From Candidatus Gastranaerophilales bacterium (GTDB lineage: Bacteria; Cyanobacteriota; Vampirovibrionia; Gastranaerophilales; Gastranaerophilaceae), in contig CANQJT010000003.1 in NCBI GenBank assembly GCA_947624325.1, forward strand, positions 1-64,000: 64,000 bases of DNA, in the 5' to 3' direction. Every line of letters starts with the position of its first letter. Within the stretch, counting starts at the first letter, position 1. The notes below the pieces were generated by a model. That model had not been told where the DNA came from, did not search any database, and was given only the letters and a program-made list of their open reading frames with translations. The translations under genes and the position numbers were made by a program. This document shows positions 45,993 through 54,949 of this stretch, piece after piece.

Positions 45993-46233
45993 ATTCCGAA
46001 ACAGCTTCAAACGCAATTATATGGTCATCACAAATACATAAACTGTCACGATGCTGAATATCTTGACATCCGTCATTAAATTGAAGTTCTACATTTTCAA
46101 GGCATACTATATCATCGTCATCAAAATTTTCTGCAAGACAGCCTTGGGCACAGAATTTAATCGTACATATTTTAACTTTTTTGGTACACTTTTTGCTTAG
46201 TATATCCATTAAAGATTTTTTTTTATTTTTCAT
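45991..46233 (-). CDS. Small Cys-rich protein
   Basis: 80 residues with eight Cys. Four lie within 17 residues in the N-terminal half (KKC, KIC, KFC, QGC), and the rest at IVC, DGC and a CIC pair. An acidic DDDD stretch lies between. The N-terminus is Lys-rich with no signal peptide. The Cys pattern suggests metal or cluster binding, unproven. Its ribosome site AAGGA lies in the 3' arm of an 8-bp hairpin (46238-46259). Confidence 0.65.
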   Translation of the reverse strand: MKNKKKSLMDILSKKCTKKVKICTIKFCAQGCLAENFDDDDIVCLENVELQFNDGCQDIQHRDSLCICDDHIIAFEAVSE

Positions 46234-46237
46234 AAAA

Positions 46238-46259
46238 TTATCCTTTTTTTTAAGGATAA
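46238..46259 (-). promoter_or_regulatory. Hairpin enclosing the ribosome site of the Cys-rich gene
   Basis: On the minus-strand mRNA, TTATCCTT pairs perfectly with AAGGATAA around six A. The AAGGA in the 3' arm is the only ribosome site for the ATG 4 nt downstream. It could block translation, or it could be a weak terminator of the rfb operon. Confidence 0.5.
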
Positions 46260-46292
46260 CCGTATATTAATAAAAGTTCATTACAAAAAAGT

Positions 46293-47165
46293 CTAATCTT
46301 TTAAGTCCATAATGTATTGGTAATAAGGATTATTAGGATAATTTTTTGCAATTTTAATTAAATCATTTTTACTAATATATCCCATTCTGTATGCGACTTC
46401 TTCAAGGCAGGCAATTTTTATTCCCTGATTATCCTCAATAGTTTTAATAAATGCTGAAGCCTGTAAAAGCGAATTATGAGTTCCTGTATCAAGCCAAGCA
46501 AAACCCCTTCCCAAAATTTCAACAGAAACTTTATTTTTTGCAAGGTAAGTATTATTTAAATCAGTAATTTCAAGTTCCCCTCGCTTAGAAGGTTTTTGGT
46601 TTTGAACATAATCAACTACATTATTATCGTAAAAATATAATCCCGTTACCGCATATTGAGATTTAGGGTTTAATGGTTTTTCTTCAATGGAAACTGCTTT
46701 TTTATTTTTGTCAAATTCAACGACTCCAAACCTTTGAGGATCTTTAACCGAATATGCAAACAATACGGCACCGCCTTCTTTTTCTATTTTTAAAACCGTA
46801 TTATTTAATGTTTGAGAAAAATTCGGTCCGTAAAATATATTATCGCCCAGAATTAAGGCTACATTATCTTTACCGATAAATTCTTTTCCGAGGATAAAAG
46901 CTTGTGCCAGACCGTCAGGTGAGGGCTGTTCTTTGTATGAGAATTTAATTCCCAAATTACTTCCGTCACCAAGTACTTTTTTAAAATTCGGTAAATCTTG
47001 GGGGGTTGAAATTATTAGTATATCCTTTATTCCGGCAAGCATAAGTACGGAAATCGGATGATAAATCATTGGTTTATCATAAACAGGAATTAACTGTTTT
47101 GAAACGGCTATCGTCGAAGGATAAAGCCTTGTTCCGGCGCCTCCTGCTAATACTATGCCTTTCAT
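46293..47165 (-). CDS. rfbA: Glucose-1-phosphate thymidylyltransferase
   Basis: 290 residues. Forms dTDP-glucose, the first step to dTDP-rhamnose. [47 protein letters not shown] and WLDTGTH are diagnostic. Last of the rfbC-rfbB-rfbD-rfbA operon; overlaps rfbD by 4 bp. Confidence 0.97.
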   Translation of the reverse strand: MKGIVLAGGAGTRLYPSTIAVSKQLIPVYDKPMIYHPISVLMLAGIKDILIISTPQDLPNFKKVLGDGSNLGIKFSYKEQPSPDGLAQAFILGKEFIGKDNVALILGDNIFYGPNFSQTLNNTVLKIEKEGGAVLFAYSVKDPQRFGVVEFDKNKKAVSIEEKPLNPKSQYAVTGLYFYDNNVVDYVQNQKPSKRGELEITDLNNTYLAKNKVSVEILGRGFAWLDTGTHNSLLQASAFIKTIEDNQGIKIACLEEVAYRMGYISKNDLIKIAKNYPNNPYYQYIMDLKD

Positions 47166-47980
47166 TCAGACCTCAATTCTATATATTCTTTAAGAGCTGT
47201 TTCCCAATTTCTGCATATTTTGTTGTTTTCCATTATGCTGTTTTTTGGTCTTTTGGCAGGTCTTGGAAATTCATCCGTTGTGCATGGGCTTAAGTTTACT
47301 TTTAAATTGCAAAGTTCAAATATTTTTTTTGCAAAACCATACCAACTTGTATAACCGCTTCCGCATACATGGTATATGCCATAGGGAGCTTGCTCTTCTA
47401 TAAGTTTTACTATTCCATTAGATAATTCTACCGTCCAGGTAGGGCATCCTATTTGATCATCAACAACTTTTAAATCTTTATCTTTCAAACTTATCATTGT
47501 TTCAACAAAATTTTTTCCGTGATGACCATATAGCCAGCTTGTTCTTGTAATATAATATTTTTCGCATTGCATTACGGCTTTTTCTCCGCCCAGTTTTGTC
47601 TTTCCGTAAATGCTCTGCGGATTGGGTTTATCACTCGGAAGATATTTGCCTGTTTTTGTTCCGTCAAATACATAGTCTGTTGATATATAAACTAAAGTAA
47701 TATTTAGCTTTTTACATACTTGTGCAATATTTTGAGTGCCTTGAATATTTATTTTTTCTGCGTTTTCAGTATCTTCTTCCGCTTTATCTACATTAGTGTA
47801 TGCTGCGCAGTGTATTACAAAATCAGGCATGTTTGATTTTAATACATCTTCCACATTTTTAATATTGGTAATATCAAGACTGTCGATATCCGTTTCAATA
47901 ACTTCATATCCTTCATCTTCCAATATCGGGCATAAGTCTTGACCAAGCATTCCTTTTGCGCCTGTTACCAATACTTTCAT
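47162..47980 (-). CDS. rfbD: dTDP-4-dehydrorhamnose reductase
   Basis: 272 residues. Reduces dTDP-4-keto-rhamnose to dTDP-L-rhamnose. It has the Rossmann [18 protein letters not shown] and the SDR Tyr-Lys pair in YGKTKLGGE. It overlaps rfbB by 1 bp and rfbA by 4 bp. Confidence 0.96.
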   Translation of the reverse strand: MKVLVTGAKGMLGQDLCPILEDEGYEVIETDIDSLDITNIKNVEDVLKSNMPDFVIHCAAYTNVDKAEEDTENAEKINIQGTQNIAQVCKKLNITLVYISTDYVFDGTKTGKYLPSDKPNPQSIYGKTKLGGEKAVMQCEKYYITRTSWLYGHHGKNFVETMISLKDKDLKVVDDQIGCPTWTVELSNGIVKLIEEQAPYGIYHVCGSGYTSWYGFAKKIFELCNLKVNLSPCTTDEFPRPAKRPKNSIMENNKICRNWETALKEYIELRSE

Positions 47981-48960
47981 TAAAATACTCCCAACTTTTT
48001 ATTTTCAATACTTTTTATCCAATTTTGATTATTTAAATACCAGTCTATAGTAAGTTTAATTCCTTCTTCAAATGTTAAGGAGGGACTCCAGCCGAGTTCT
48101 GATGTTATTTTATCGTTGCTTATTGCATATCTTCTGTCATGACCTAATCTGTCTTTAACAAATTCAATGGAGCTTTCGTCTTTACCCATTGCATTAAGAA
48201 TTAATTTTGTTATTTCTATGTTTGTTTTTTCATTGTGTCCGCCGATATTATATACTTCACCGATTTTACCTTTATGAAGCACTGTATCTATAGCGCAGCA
48301 ATGGTCATAAACATACAGCCAGTCACGAACATTCATTCCGTCACCGTATACTGGTACTTTTTCACCTATTAACAGCTTTGAAATAAAGAAAGGAATTAAT
48401 TTTTCGGGGTATTGATAAGGGCCGTAATTATTAGAACATCTTGTAGTAAGAACGGGAAGTTTATATGTTTCATAATAAGCTCTTACAAGTAAATCCGCAC
48501 TTGCTTTAGAGGCTGAATACGGACTGTTTGGAGCTAAGGGGGTTGTTTCGTAAAAATATCCGGTTTTACCTAAAGTTCCGTAAACTTCATCCGTTGAAAC
48601 CTGCAGATATCTTTCAATGCCCGTTTCTTTTGCACATTGAAGCAAATTTAAAGTTCCTTGAACATTTGTCTGAATAAATATTTCAGGCCCTGTTATTGAA
48701 CGGTCAACGTGGCTTTCAGCCGCAAAATTTATAACACAATCTACTTCTGCCGTAATATCTCTAACTAATTTTTTGTCACAAATATTTCCGTGGATAAAAG
48801 TATAATTTTTATTGTCTTTAACATCGTCAAGATTTTCAATATTGCCTGCGTATGTTAATGCATCAAGGTTAATGATTTTATAATCGGGGTGTTTATTAAT
48901 CATATATCTGATAAAGCAGCTGCCAATAAATCCGGCACCACCCGTAACAAGTAATTTCAT
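47980..48960 (-). CDS. rfbB: dTDP-glucose 4,6-dehydratase
   Basis: 326 residues. Extended SDR converting dTDP-glucose to 4-keto-6-deoxyglucose. VTGGAGFIGSCFIRY, AAESHVDRSI, STDEVYG, YSASKASADLLVRAY (catalytic Tyr/Lys) and TRCSNNYGPYQ are diagnostic. Three bases separate it from rfbC. Confidence 0.97.
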   Translation of the reverse strand: MKLLVTGGAGFIGSCFIRYMINKHPDYKIINLDALTYAGNIENLDDVKDNKNYTFIHGNICDKKLVRDITAEVDCVINFAAESHVDRSITGPEIFIQTNVQGTLNLLQCAKETGIERYLQVSTDEVYGTLGKTGYFYETTPLAPNSPYSASKASADLLVRAYYETYKLPVLTTRCSNNYGPYQYPEKLIPFFISKLLIGEKVPVYGDGMNVRDWLYVYDHCCAIDTVLHKGKIGEVYNIGGHNEKTNIEITKLILNAMGKDESSIEFVKDRLGHDRRYAISNDKITSELGWSPSLTFEEGIKLTIDWYLNNQNWIKSIENKKLGVF

Positions 48961-48963
48961 ATA

Positions 48964-49509
48964 TTAATCCTTTATATCCTTAAGTCGTGGCTGTATTTTA
49001 TCTTTCTCGCTTAAAATCGGTTCAAAATCGATATTCCAGTTAATATTAATATCGGGGTCATTCCATAACAAACCTCTGTCGTGTTCTTTGGAATACTCAT
49101 TGGAGGCTTTATATAATAATTCCGCTGTTTCACTTAAAACAACAAAACCGTGAGCAAAGCCTTCCGGAATATATAACATATGTTTATTTTCAGAAGTTAA
49201 TTTTTCTCCGACCCATTTGCCGAAGTATGGTGAATTTTTTCTTATATCTACAGCAACGTCAAAAATTTCACCATGGGAACATCTTACAAGTTTTGCTTGC
49301 GCCTTTGGAGCCAATTGATAATGAAGTCCTCTTAATACTCCTTTTGTTGACTTTGAGTGATTGTCCTGATTAAATTCAATATCAATTCCGTTTTTTGCAA
49401 ATTCCGATTTTTTATATGCTTCAAGGAAAAAGCCCCTTTCATCATTAAATACTTTCGGAATAACAAGTATAACATCAGGTATTGCTAATTTTTTAAACTC
49501 AAACGGCAT
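48964..49509 (-). CDS. rfbC: dTDP-4-dehydrorhamnose 3,5-epimerase
   Basis: 181 residues from ATG 49507-49509 (MPFEFKKLAIPDV), with AGGTGG upstream. A longer frame begins inside the promoter and is not credible. It epimerises C3 and C5 of the keto sugar. ERGFFLEAYKKSEF, QDNHSKSTKGVLRGLHYQ and YIPEGFAHGFVVLSE are diagnostic. First gene of the rhamnose operon. Confidence 0.95.
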   Translation of the reverse strand: MPFEFKKLAIPDVILVIPKVFNDERGFFLEAYKKSEFAKNGIDIEFNQDNHSKSTKGVLRGLHYQLAPKAQAKLVRCSHGEIFDVAVDIRKNSPYFGKWVGEKLTSENKHMLYIPEGFAHGFVVLSETAELLYKASNEYSKEHDRGLLWNDPDININWNIDFEPILSEKDKIQPRLKDIKD

Positions 49510-49528
49510 AATATCCACCTCTTTTTGT

Positions 49529-49556
49529 ATTATATCAAAAAAAGAGGTGAGTGCAA
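49529..49556 (-). promoter_or_regulatory. Promoter of the rfbCBDA operon
   Basis: Minus strand: TTGCAC (49551-49556), 16-bp spacer and TATAAT (49529-49534) with TGA immediately before it (extended -10). It lies at the very end of the upstream gene. A 10-bp inverted repeat, ACCTCTTTTT/AAAAAGAGGT (49517-49526, 49539-49548), brackets the -10; its downstream arm contains the rfbC ribosome site. Confidence 0.7.
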
Positions 49557-49558
49557 AT

Positions 49559-50332
49559 TCATTTAATTTCAAACAGAAGGTTGGTAAATTCTATGTCGTC
49601 ATAATCAATATTTGTTGTTTTATAAAGGTTTCTTCCTGTTTTTATCGTAACAGTATTAGTATTATTTTGATTTATTAAATTAAAAGGGATTTTAATTTTT
49701 TGGTTATCCCCGTTAATTTTAATTTCTGCAATTTTATTGCCGTTAAAAAATATTTCGGGCGGACTTGAATATGCAGTTAAAACATGGGATTGCCCTAATC
49801 TTTGTGCAAACATTGTATCTATTCCTATTATTGAGCCTAATACCAAAAAAAGGTCTTCATTTGATTTTATTGAAGGCAGACTAAATTCTTTTGAATAAAA
49901 AGGCCCTGATGAAATAATACTGAATTCATCGGCATTAGCACTTCTGGGTGAAAAAGAGTTATCGCCTATATGCACCATATTTGTATCAACTATTATATCT
50001 TTTGGGGTTGTTTTTTCTATGCCTATTTGAACAGGTTTTTTACCTAAATCGGTTAAGGTCATTGAAAACGGTTTATAACCGAATTTTTCAACCGACATAA
50101 TTGTCGGGGAATTTATATTTGTTTGAAGTTTAAAAGTTCCGTCCTTTTTTGTTTTTGTTGAGTAGCCCTTTGCAGGAATCTTTATTATTACTCCTTCTAT
50201 AGGAATATTAGTAGCTGAATCATATATTTGATTTGTGTTTCTTTTGGATGCTTTTGTTATTTCCCCCGTAATAACTTGAGAAAAACAAGGAAGTCCTATA
50301 ATTAGCAGTATTATTGCCGTTAATTTTTTCAT
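49559..50332 (-). CDS. Secreted protein with CarboxypepD-regulatory-like domain
   Basis: 257 residues from ATG 50330-50332. The N-terminus MKKLTAIILLIIGLPCFSQ is a signal peptide. Residues about 30-100 form a carboxypeptidase-regulatory-like beta sandwich (IPIEGVIIKIPAKGYSTKTKKDGTFKLQTN, SVEKFGYKPFSMTL). The remainder is beta-rich, with PPEIFFNGNKIAEIKING and repeated Asn/Thr. Likely periplasmic or exported. No catalytic motif seen. The leader folds into a 13-bp hairpin containing an AAAGG sequence. Confidence 0.7.
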   Translation of the reverse strand: MKKLTAIILLIIGLPCFSQVITGEITKASKRNTNQIYDSATNIPIEGVIIKIPAKGYSTKTKKDGTFKLQTNINSPTIMSVEKFGYKPFSMTLTDLGKKPVQIGIEKTTPKDIIVDTNMVHIGDNSFSPRSANADEFSIISSGPFYSKEFSLPSIKSNEDLFLVLGSIIGIDTMFAQRLGQSHVLTAYSSPPEIFFNGNKIAEIKINGDNQKIKIPFNLINQNNTNTVTIKTGRNLYKTTNIDYDDIEFTNLLFEIK

Positions 50333-50339
50333 AATCCTC

Positions 50340-50370
50340 AAACCTTTTTTTTAATTTAAAAAAAAGGTTT
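50340..50370 (-). promoter_or_regulatory. Leader hairpin of secreted-protein gene
   Basis: AAACC followed by eight T (50340-50352) pairs perfectly with eight A followed by GGTTT (50358-50370). In the minus-strand mRNA, the 3' arm contains AAAGG about 10 nt before the ATG, so the ribosome site may be masked. A separate terminator for the upstream gene exists at 50412, so this hairpin is not needed for that. Confidence 0.5.
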
Positions 50371-50411
50371 ATAAAAAACTATGACAGAACGGGTATAGTC
50401 TGTTTGATAAT

Positions 50412-50443
50412 AAAAAACGGATACATTAATTTGTATCCGTTTT
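50412..50443 (-). terminator. Terminator of EF-hand-like coiled-coil gene
   Basis: Minus-strand stem of 12 bp (50414-50425 with 50432-50443), a 6-nt loop, followed by six T on the minus strand (A at 50412-50417). Confidence 0.88.
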
Positions 50444-50462
50444 CTGTTCTTTTTCTGATTTT

Positions 50463-51755
50463 TTATTCTTCCTGTGCAATTTTTCTTTCTACTTCAAAAA
50501 GATTATTTTGTGCGGCATATTCATTTTTATCCGCTTCATTTAATCTTACTAATGCTTGTTTTGTTGCATCTGACCAGCTTGAATTCATTGCTTGTTCTTC
50601 AAGGCTTGATCTTTCAGCTTCCAAGTCTTCAAGTTCTGCTTCATATCCGGTAATTTTATCTTCTGCATCTTCAATTTTCATTGTTTCTTCGCCAATTTTC
50701 TTTTCTTCTTCTTCTATTTGTGCTTGTAAATCAGCTATTTGAGCTTGCGCATCAGCATATTCCGGATTAGTAATAGTATTTCCGTCTTCATCTGTTATGT
50801 ACTGAGGAACAGCTTCAAGGCTGCTTATTTGGCTTTTACAATCGCTTATTGTATCTTTTGATTCTTTGATTGCTTTTTCGGATTTTACGATGTTATCCTG
50901 TTCTGTTTTAATATTTTCTTGGTTTGTGTCTATGCTTTCTTGATTTGTTTTTATAGCATCTTGAAGTTCTTGTTCTTGCTGAGCTTCTTGTGCAACAGCC
51001 TCATCATAAGCAGTTTGAGCATTTGTAAGATTGGTTTGTGCCGTATCTAAATTAGCTTCTCTATTTTCTTGTTCTTCTTTTAATTCTTCTAAAGTCATAC
51101 CGTTAAGACTTTGAACATCAAGATTTCTGCCGGTTGACAGATTTTCTGCTATATTATTTAATGCATCATTTACACTGCTAAATCCTTGAGACATTGAATT
51201 AGACATTTGTTGAGCGGCTGCTTGTGTAGCTTGAACACCTGATGCGGCTGCATTTCCTATTGCATTTGTCATTTGTTCAGCAAGATCTTTTAATGTAAAA
51301 TCTTCCTCTTCATTTTCTTCGGGATTTGTGCTTGCTTCTGTCTCTTCGCCTTCTTCCGTATTTTCAGCTTCACTGACTCCGTAGCCGTGAGCTTTAAATC
51401 CTGCATTGATTTCGTCAAAGGTTATATAATTATCGTCACCGGCAATTTCTTTTAAGAATGCCTGTTTTTCTTCTTCGCTTACAACACCGTCTTTTACCCC
51501 GTCAATAATACCATCCAGAGCATTAACTACAGACTTATTTTCAATCATATTATTTAAATACTGTTCGGCAGCAATTTCAAATTCATATTCAATATCGTTG
51601 ATTTTTTCTGCTTCATTTCCTTCTTCAGCATTTTCATCAACTATTTGAATAATTTCTTCTTCAGCTGGTTCTTCAGTTTCTGCTTGTTTAATTTCACCGG
51701 GTTGTGTTAAACCTACTTTCTTTAATAAGTCATTTGAATCAATGTTAAAGCTCAT
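50463..51755 (-). CDS. EF-hand-like, coiled-coil protein
   Basis: 430 residues, very acidic. Residues about 55-130 contain EF-hand-like text: IDGVKDGVVSEEEKQAFLKEI and GDDNYITFDEINAGFKAHGY. Then an acidic linker, an Ala/Gln/Ser-rich segment (about 170-200), and a long coiled coil (about 220-430) full of Gln/Glu/Asn heptads, for example NQESIDTNQENIKTEQDNI. There is no signal peptide. It resembles the 899 gene in its N-terminal half and shares a sigma-28-type promoter with it. Function unknown; a filamentous or scaffolding protein is plausible. Confidence 0.8.
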   Translation of the reverse strand: MSFNIDSNDLLKKVGLTQPGEIKQAETEEPAEEEIIQIVDENAEEGNEAEKINDIEYEFEIAAEQYLNNMIENKSVVNALDGIIDGVKDGVVSEEEKQAFLKEIAGDDNYITFDEINAGFKAHGYGVSEAENTEEGEETEASTNPEENEEEDFTLKDLAEQMTNAIGNAAASGVQATQAAAQQMSNSMSQGFSSVNDALNNIAENLSTGRNLDVQSLNGMTLEELKEEQENREANLDTAQTNLTNAQTAYDEAVAQEAQQEQELQDAIKTNQESIDTNQENIKTEQDNIVKSEKAIKESKDTISDCKSQISSLEAVPQYITDEDGNTITNPEYADAQAQIADLQAQIEEEEKKIGEETMKIEDAEDKITGYEAELEDLEAERSSLEEQAMNSSWSDATKQALVRLNEADKNEYAAQNNLFEVERKIAQEE

Positions 51756-51796
51756 AATCTTCCTTTTCTTTCTTTTTTAATTCACTTTTACTCATG

Positions 51797-51823
51797 TAAT
51801 CGGAAAGTTTTTTTAATACTTTA
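51797..51823 (-). promoter_or_regulatory. Sigma-28-type promoter
   Basis: Minus strand: TAAAGTAT (51816-51823), exactly 11 bp, TCCGATTA (51797-51804). It matches the FliA/SigD consensus at 13 of 16 positions. It gives a leader of about 35 nt before the ATG at 51755. Confidence 0.7.
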
Positions 51824-51840
51824 GTATTTTGTTACAAAAA

Positions 51841-51861
51841 TTTACAATTTGTATTTGTAAA
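51841..51861. promoter_or_regulatory. Inverted repeat TTTACAA-N7-TTGTAAA
   Basis: Perfect 7-bp arms (51841-51847, 51855-51861) in the divergent gap between the coiled-coil gene (-) and rubredoxin (+). Possible operator. It partly resembles Rex-type sites only loosely. Confidence 0.4.
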
Positions 51862-51878
51862 TTTGTTACTATGAATAA

Positions 51879-51907
51879 TTGATTACTTTTAAAAGTAATG
51901 ATATTCT
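51879..51907 (+). promoter_or_regulatory. Promoter and palindromic operator of rubredoxin-flavodiiron operon
   Basis: TTGATT (51879-51884), 17-bp spacer and TATTCT (51902-51907). An 18-bp perfect palindrome (ATTACTTTT and its mirror, 51882-51899) overlaps the -35 and fills the spacer, an ideal repressor position. Confidence 0.55.
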
Positions 51908-51934
51908 AAAAGATGGTAGAAAAGGAGAGATAAA

Positions 51935-52075
51935 ATGGATAATTATATTTGTACAGTTTGCCACTATGTTTATGAACCGGCTGATAACAACAATGTTGCT
52001 TTTGAAGACTTGCCCGATGATTATGTATGCCCTCTTTGCGGTGTAGGAAAAGATATGTTTGAAAAACAACAGTAA
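51935..52075 (+). CDS. Rubredoxin
   Basis: 46 residues. [15 protein letters not shown] and [15 protein letters not shown] give the two CxxC knuckles of a single Fe(Cys)4 site. It carries one electron, normally to the flavodiiron protein encoded just downstream. ATG follows AAGGAGAG. Slightly shorter than average (52). Confidence 0.95.
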   Translation: MDNYICTVCHYVYEPADNNNVAFEDLPDDYVCPLCGVGKDMFEKQQ

Positions 52076-52103
52076 GCATTTTAGTAAGTTGGGGATTTGG
52101 AAT

Positions 52104-53285
52104 ATGTATAAAAAAATTAAAGAAAACATTTTATATGCGGGGATGAACGATGAAGACCGCTTGATTTTTGATGAGTTAATTCCTTTGGATAAAGGAACAA
52201 GTTATAATTCGTATATTGTAATCGGAAGTGAAAAAACTGCCGTTATTGATACAATGTATCCTAAATTTACAAAAGAATATATTAAATCTTTTGATGAAAA
52301 CGGAATAACAAAAGTTGATTATATTATTGCAAACCACGGTGAACAAGACCACTCCGGCAGTATTCCTTCTTTATTGGAAAAATTTCCTAATGCTGTTGTT
52401 GTAACTAATGCCGTTTGTGCTAAAAATCTTCAGGAAATGCTTTTAGTCCCTGCAGAAAAAATTAAAATTGTTTCAAATAATGAAGAACTTTCTTTAGGAA
52501 ACAAGACTCTTCAATTTATGATTGCACCGGGAGTCCATTGGCCTGATACAATGTTCACTTATATAAAGGAAGATAATATTATCTGCACATGTGACTTTTT
52601 AGGTGCACATTATATTTTTGACGATGTATTTGCTGTGCCTTGTGATGACCTTGAAAAAAGTGCAAAAAAATATTTTGCGGAAATTATGATGCCGTTTAGC
52701 TTTGTTTGCAGAAGGTATGTTAAACAAATCAGAGACTTAAATGTTGAAATGGTTCTGCCAAGTCACGGACCCGTTCATAAAAATCCTGACTACATATTAA
52801 ATTTATATGAGGACTGGGCAGGCGAGAAAGGTAAAAATTTAGTATTACTTCCTTATGTTTCAATGTATAATTCAACCGAAGAAATGATTGATTATCTCGC
52901 TAAAAAGCTTAATGAAAAAGGAATATCTTCCGTTAAATATGATATGGTGGACGGTAACTTAGGTGATTTAGCCATAGCTTTAGTTGACGGAACTACAATT
53001 GTATTAGGAACTTCAATGGTATTAGCAGGGCCTCATCCTGCTGCATTTAATACCGTATACCTTGCAAGTATTTTAAGACCTAAAGCTAAAATAGCATCAT
53101 TTATCGGCTCATACGGCTGGGGCGGTGATTTGTTCGGTAAAATGGCAGATATGCTTGCTCCTTTAAAACTTGATGTTATTGAACCTATATTGGTTAAAGG
53201 AAAAGCAAAAGCTGATGATTATGCCAAAATTGATAAAATGGCTGATGAAATCTTTAATAAGCATAAAGAATTGGGATTAATATAA
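52104..53285 (+). CDS. fprA: Flavodiiron protein (oxygen/NO reductase)
   Basis: 393 residues from ATG 52104-52106. An upstream in-frame ATG would overlap rubredoxin. The beta-lactamase-like di-iron domain has [10 protein letters not shown] (HxExDH ligands), [18 protein letters not shown] and PSHGPVH. The C-terminal flavodoxin domain starts [11 protein letters not shown] and binds FMN. The enzyme reduces O2 to water or NO to N2O using rubredoxin electrons, in the cytoplasm. Its TAA overlaps the ilvD ATG (TAATG). Confidence 0.93.
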   Translation: MYKKIKENILYAGMNDEDRLIFDELIPLDKGTSYNSYIVIGSEKTAVIDTMYPKFTKEYIKSFDENGITKVDYIIANHGEQDHSGSIPSLLEKFPNAVVVTNAVCAKNLQEMLLVPAEKIKIVSNNEELSLGNKTLQFMIAPGVHWPDTMFTYIKEDNIICTCDFLGAHYIFDDVFAVPCDDLEKSAKKYFAEIMMPFSFVCRRYVKQIRDLNVEMVLPSHGPVHKNPDYILNLYEDWAGEKGKNLVLLPYVSMYNSTEEMIDYLAKKLNEKGISSVKYDMVDGNLGDLAIALVDGTTIVLGTSMVLAGPHPAAFNTVYLASILRPKAKIASFIGSYGWGGDLFGKMADMLAPLKLDVIEPILVKGKAKADDYAKIDKMADEIFNKHKELGLI

Positions 53286-54949
53286 TGAGAAGTGATGAGA
53301 TAAAACAAGGGCTTGAAAGGACTCCTCACAGAGCCTTATTGTATGCAACAGGGGTAAGCGAAAAACAAATGAATAAGCGATTTATCGGTATTGCAAGCAG
53401 TTTTACCGATTTAGTCCCCGGACATGCCGGTATGCGTGATATTGAAAGGCAGATAGAAAAAGGTATTCATACTGGCGGAGGACAGGCTTTTATATTCGGA
53501 GTACCTGCAATCTGTGACGGAATTGCAATGGGGCATAGCGGAATGAACTATTCACTGCCTTCAAGAGATTTAATTGCGGATTGTATTGAATCAGTAGCAA
53601 CTGCGCATAAACTTGACGGGCTTGTTTTATTAACAAACTGTGATAAGATTACCCCGGGGATGATTATGGCGGCTGCAAGGCTTGATATTCCTTGTATTGT
53701 TGTTACGGTTGGTCCTATGCTTGACGGTAAATGCCAAAATAAAACACTTACAATGATAAAAGGTACATTTGAAGCTGTAGGAAAATTCTCGGCAGGGGAA
53801 ATAGATGAAAAAACTTTAAAAGAAATGGAAATAACATCATGCCCGTCACTAGGCGCCTGCCAAGGATTATATACAGCTAATACAATGGCATGTTTGACGG
53901 AAGTTATGGGGATGAGTCTTCCTTATTGCGGAGCATCACCTGCAGTAAGTGCAAGAACCAAAAGAATTGCTTTTGACTCAGGTGTAATTATAAATGAACT
54001 CATTGAAAAAGATATTAGACCTTCTTCTATAATTACCCGTGAATCAATAAGGAATGCAATAATTGTTGATTTGGCACTCGGCGGTTCAACAAATTCCATT
54101 CTTCATCTGCTTGCAATAGCCAATGAAGCCGGAGTTGATATAACTTTAAAAGATTTTGAAGAGTTAAGTTTTAAAGTTCCTCAAATTATAAAACTTGATC
54201 CGTCTGCTTCTATGACAATGACTGATTTGGATAATGCCGGCGGAATCCCTGCTGTTATTAAAACGATATACGGTAACATTAAAGAATTTTCTGATACAAA
54301 AGGAGTCAGCGGTCTTAAGATATCAGAAATCGCTAAATCAGATATTTGGTGCGATAATAAGGTTATAAGACCCGTATCCGACCCTATAACATCAAACCCC
54401 GGGCTTGCCGTTTTATACGGTAATATTTCACCAAACGGCGCTGTAATTAAAATTTCCGGAGTTGAAAAAGAATGCTTTGAATTTACCGGTTATGCCAAAA
54501 CTTTTGACAGCGAAGAAGACGCAATGAAAGCTATTATGGATGATAAAATTAAAGCAGGTGATGTTGTAGTTATTCGTTATGAAGGGCCTAAAGGAGGTCC
54601 CGGCATGAGAGAAATGCTCTCGCCTACTTCCGCAATAGTCGGTAAAGGTTTAGGCAGTAAAGTTGCTCTTATTACTGACGGAAGATTTTCAGGCGGTACA
54701 AGAGGGCTTTGTATTGGTCATATTTGCCCTGAAGCACCTTCTGGAGGTGTTATCGGCATTATTAAAGACGGCGATGAGATTTATATTAATATTCCTAACC
54801 GTGAATTAACTTTAAAACTTACCGATGCGGAAATAAAATACAGATTGGATAACTTTAATCCTTTGCCCGTTAAGGTTAAAAAAGGCTATCTTAAAAGGTA
54901 TGCTTCGGTTGTTTCAGCCTCCGATAAGGGTGCTGTAACAAGTATTTAA
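53285..54949 (+). CDS. ilvD: Dihydroxy-acid dehydratase
   Basis: 554 residues. It dehydrates 2,3-dihydroxy-isovalerate and -methylvalerate in branched-chain amino acid synthesis. [28 protein letters not shown] (cluster Cys), [19 protein letters not shown] are diagnostic. It holds an oxygen-labile Fe-S cluster. It is translationally coupled to the flavodiiron gene, which may protect it from oxygen. Confidence 0.96.
   Translation: MRSDEIKQGLERTPHRALLYATGVSEKQMNKRFIGIASSFTDLVPGHAGMRDIERQIEKGIHTGGGQAFIFGVPAICDGIAMGHSGMNYSLPSRDLIADCIESVATAHKLDGLVLLTNCDKITPGMIMAAARLDIPCIVVTVGPMLDGKCQNKTLTMIKGTFEAVGKFSAGEIDEKTLKEMEITSCPSLGACQGLYTANTMACLTEVMGMSLPYCGASPAVSARTKRIAFDSGVIINELIEKDIRPSSIITRESIRNAIIVDLALGGSTNSILHLLAIANEAGVDITLKDFEELSFKVPQIIKLDPSASMTMTDLDNAGGIPAVIKTIYGNIKEFSDTKGVSGLKISEIAKSDIWCDNKVIRPVSDPITSNPGLAVLYGNISPNGAVIKISGVEKECFEFTGYAKTFDSEEDAMKAIMDDKIKAGDVVVIRYEGPKGGPGMREMLSPTSAIVGKGLGSKVALITDGRFSGGTRGLCIGHICPEAPSGGVIGIIKDGDEIYINIPNRELTLKLTDAEIKYRLDNFNPLPVKVKKGYLKRYASVVSASDKGAVTSI

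Noticed and set aside
51841-51861. Rex operator
   Set aside because: TTTACAA-N7-TTGTAAA shares only part of the TTGTGA-N6-TCACAA pattern and the spacing differs; recorded only as an inverted repeat.
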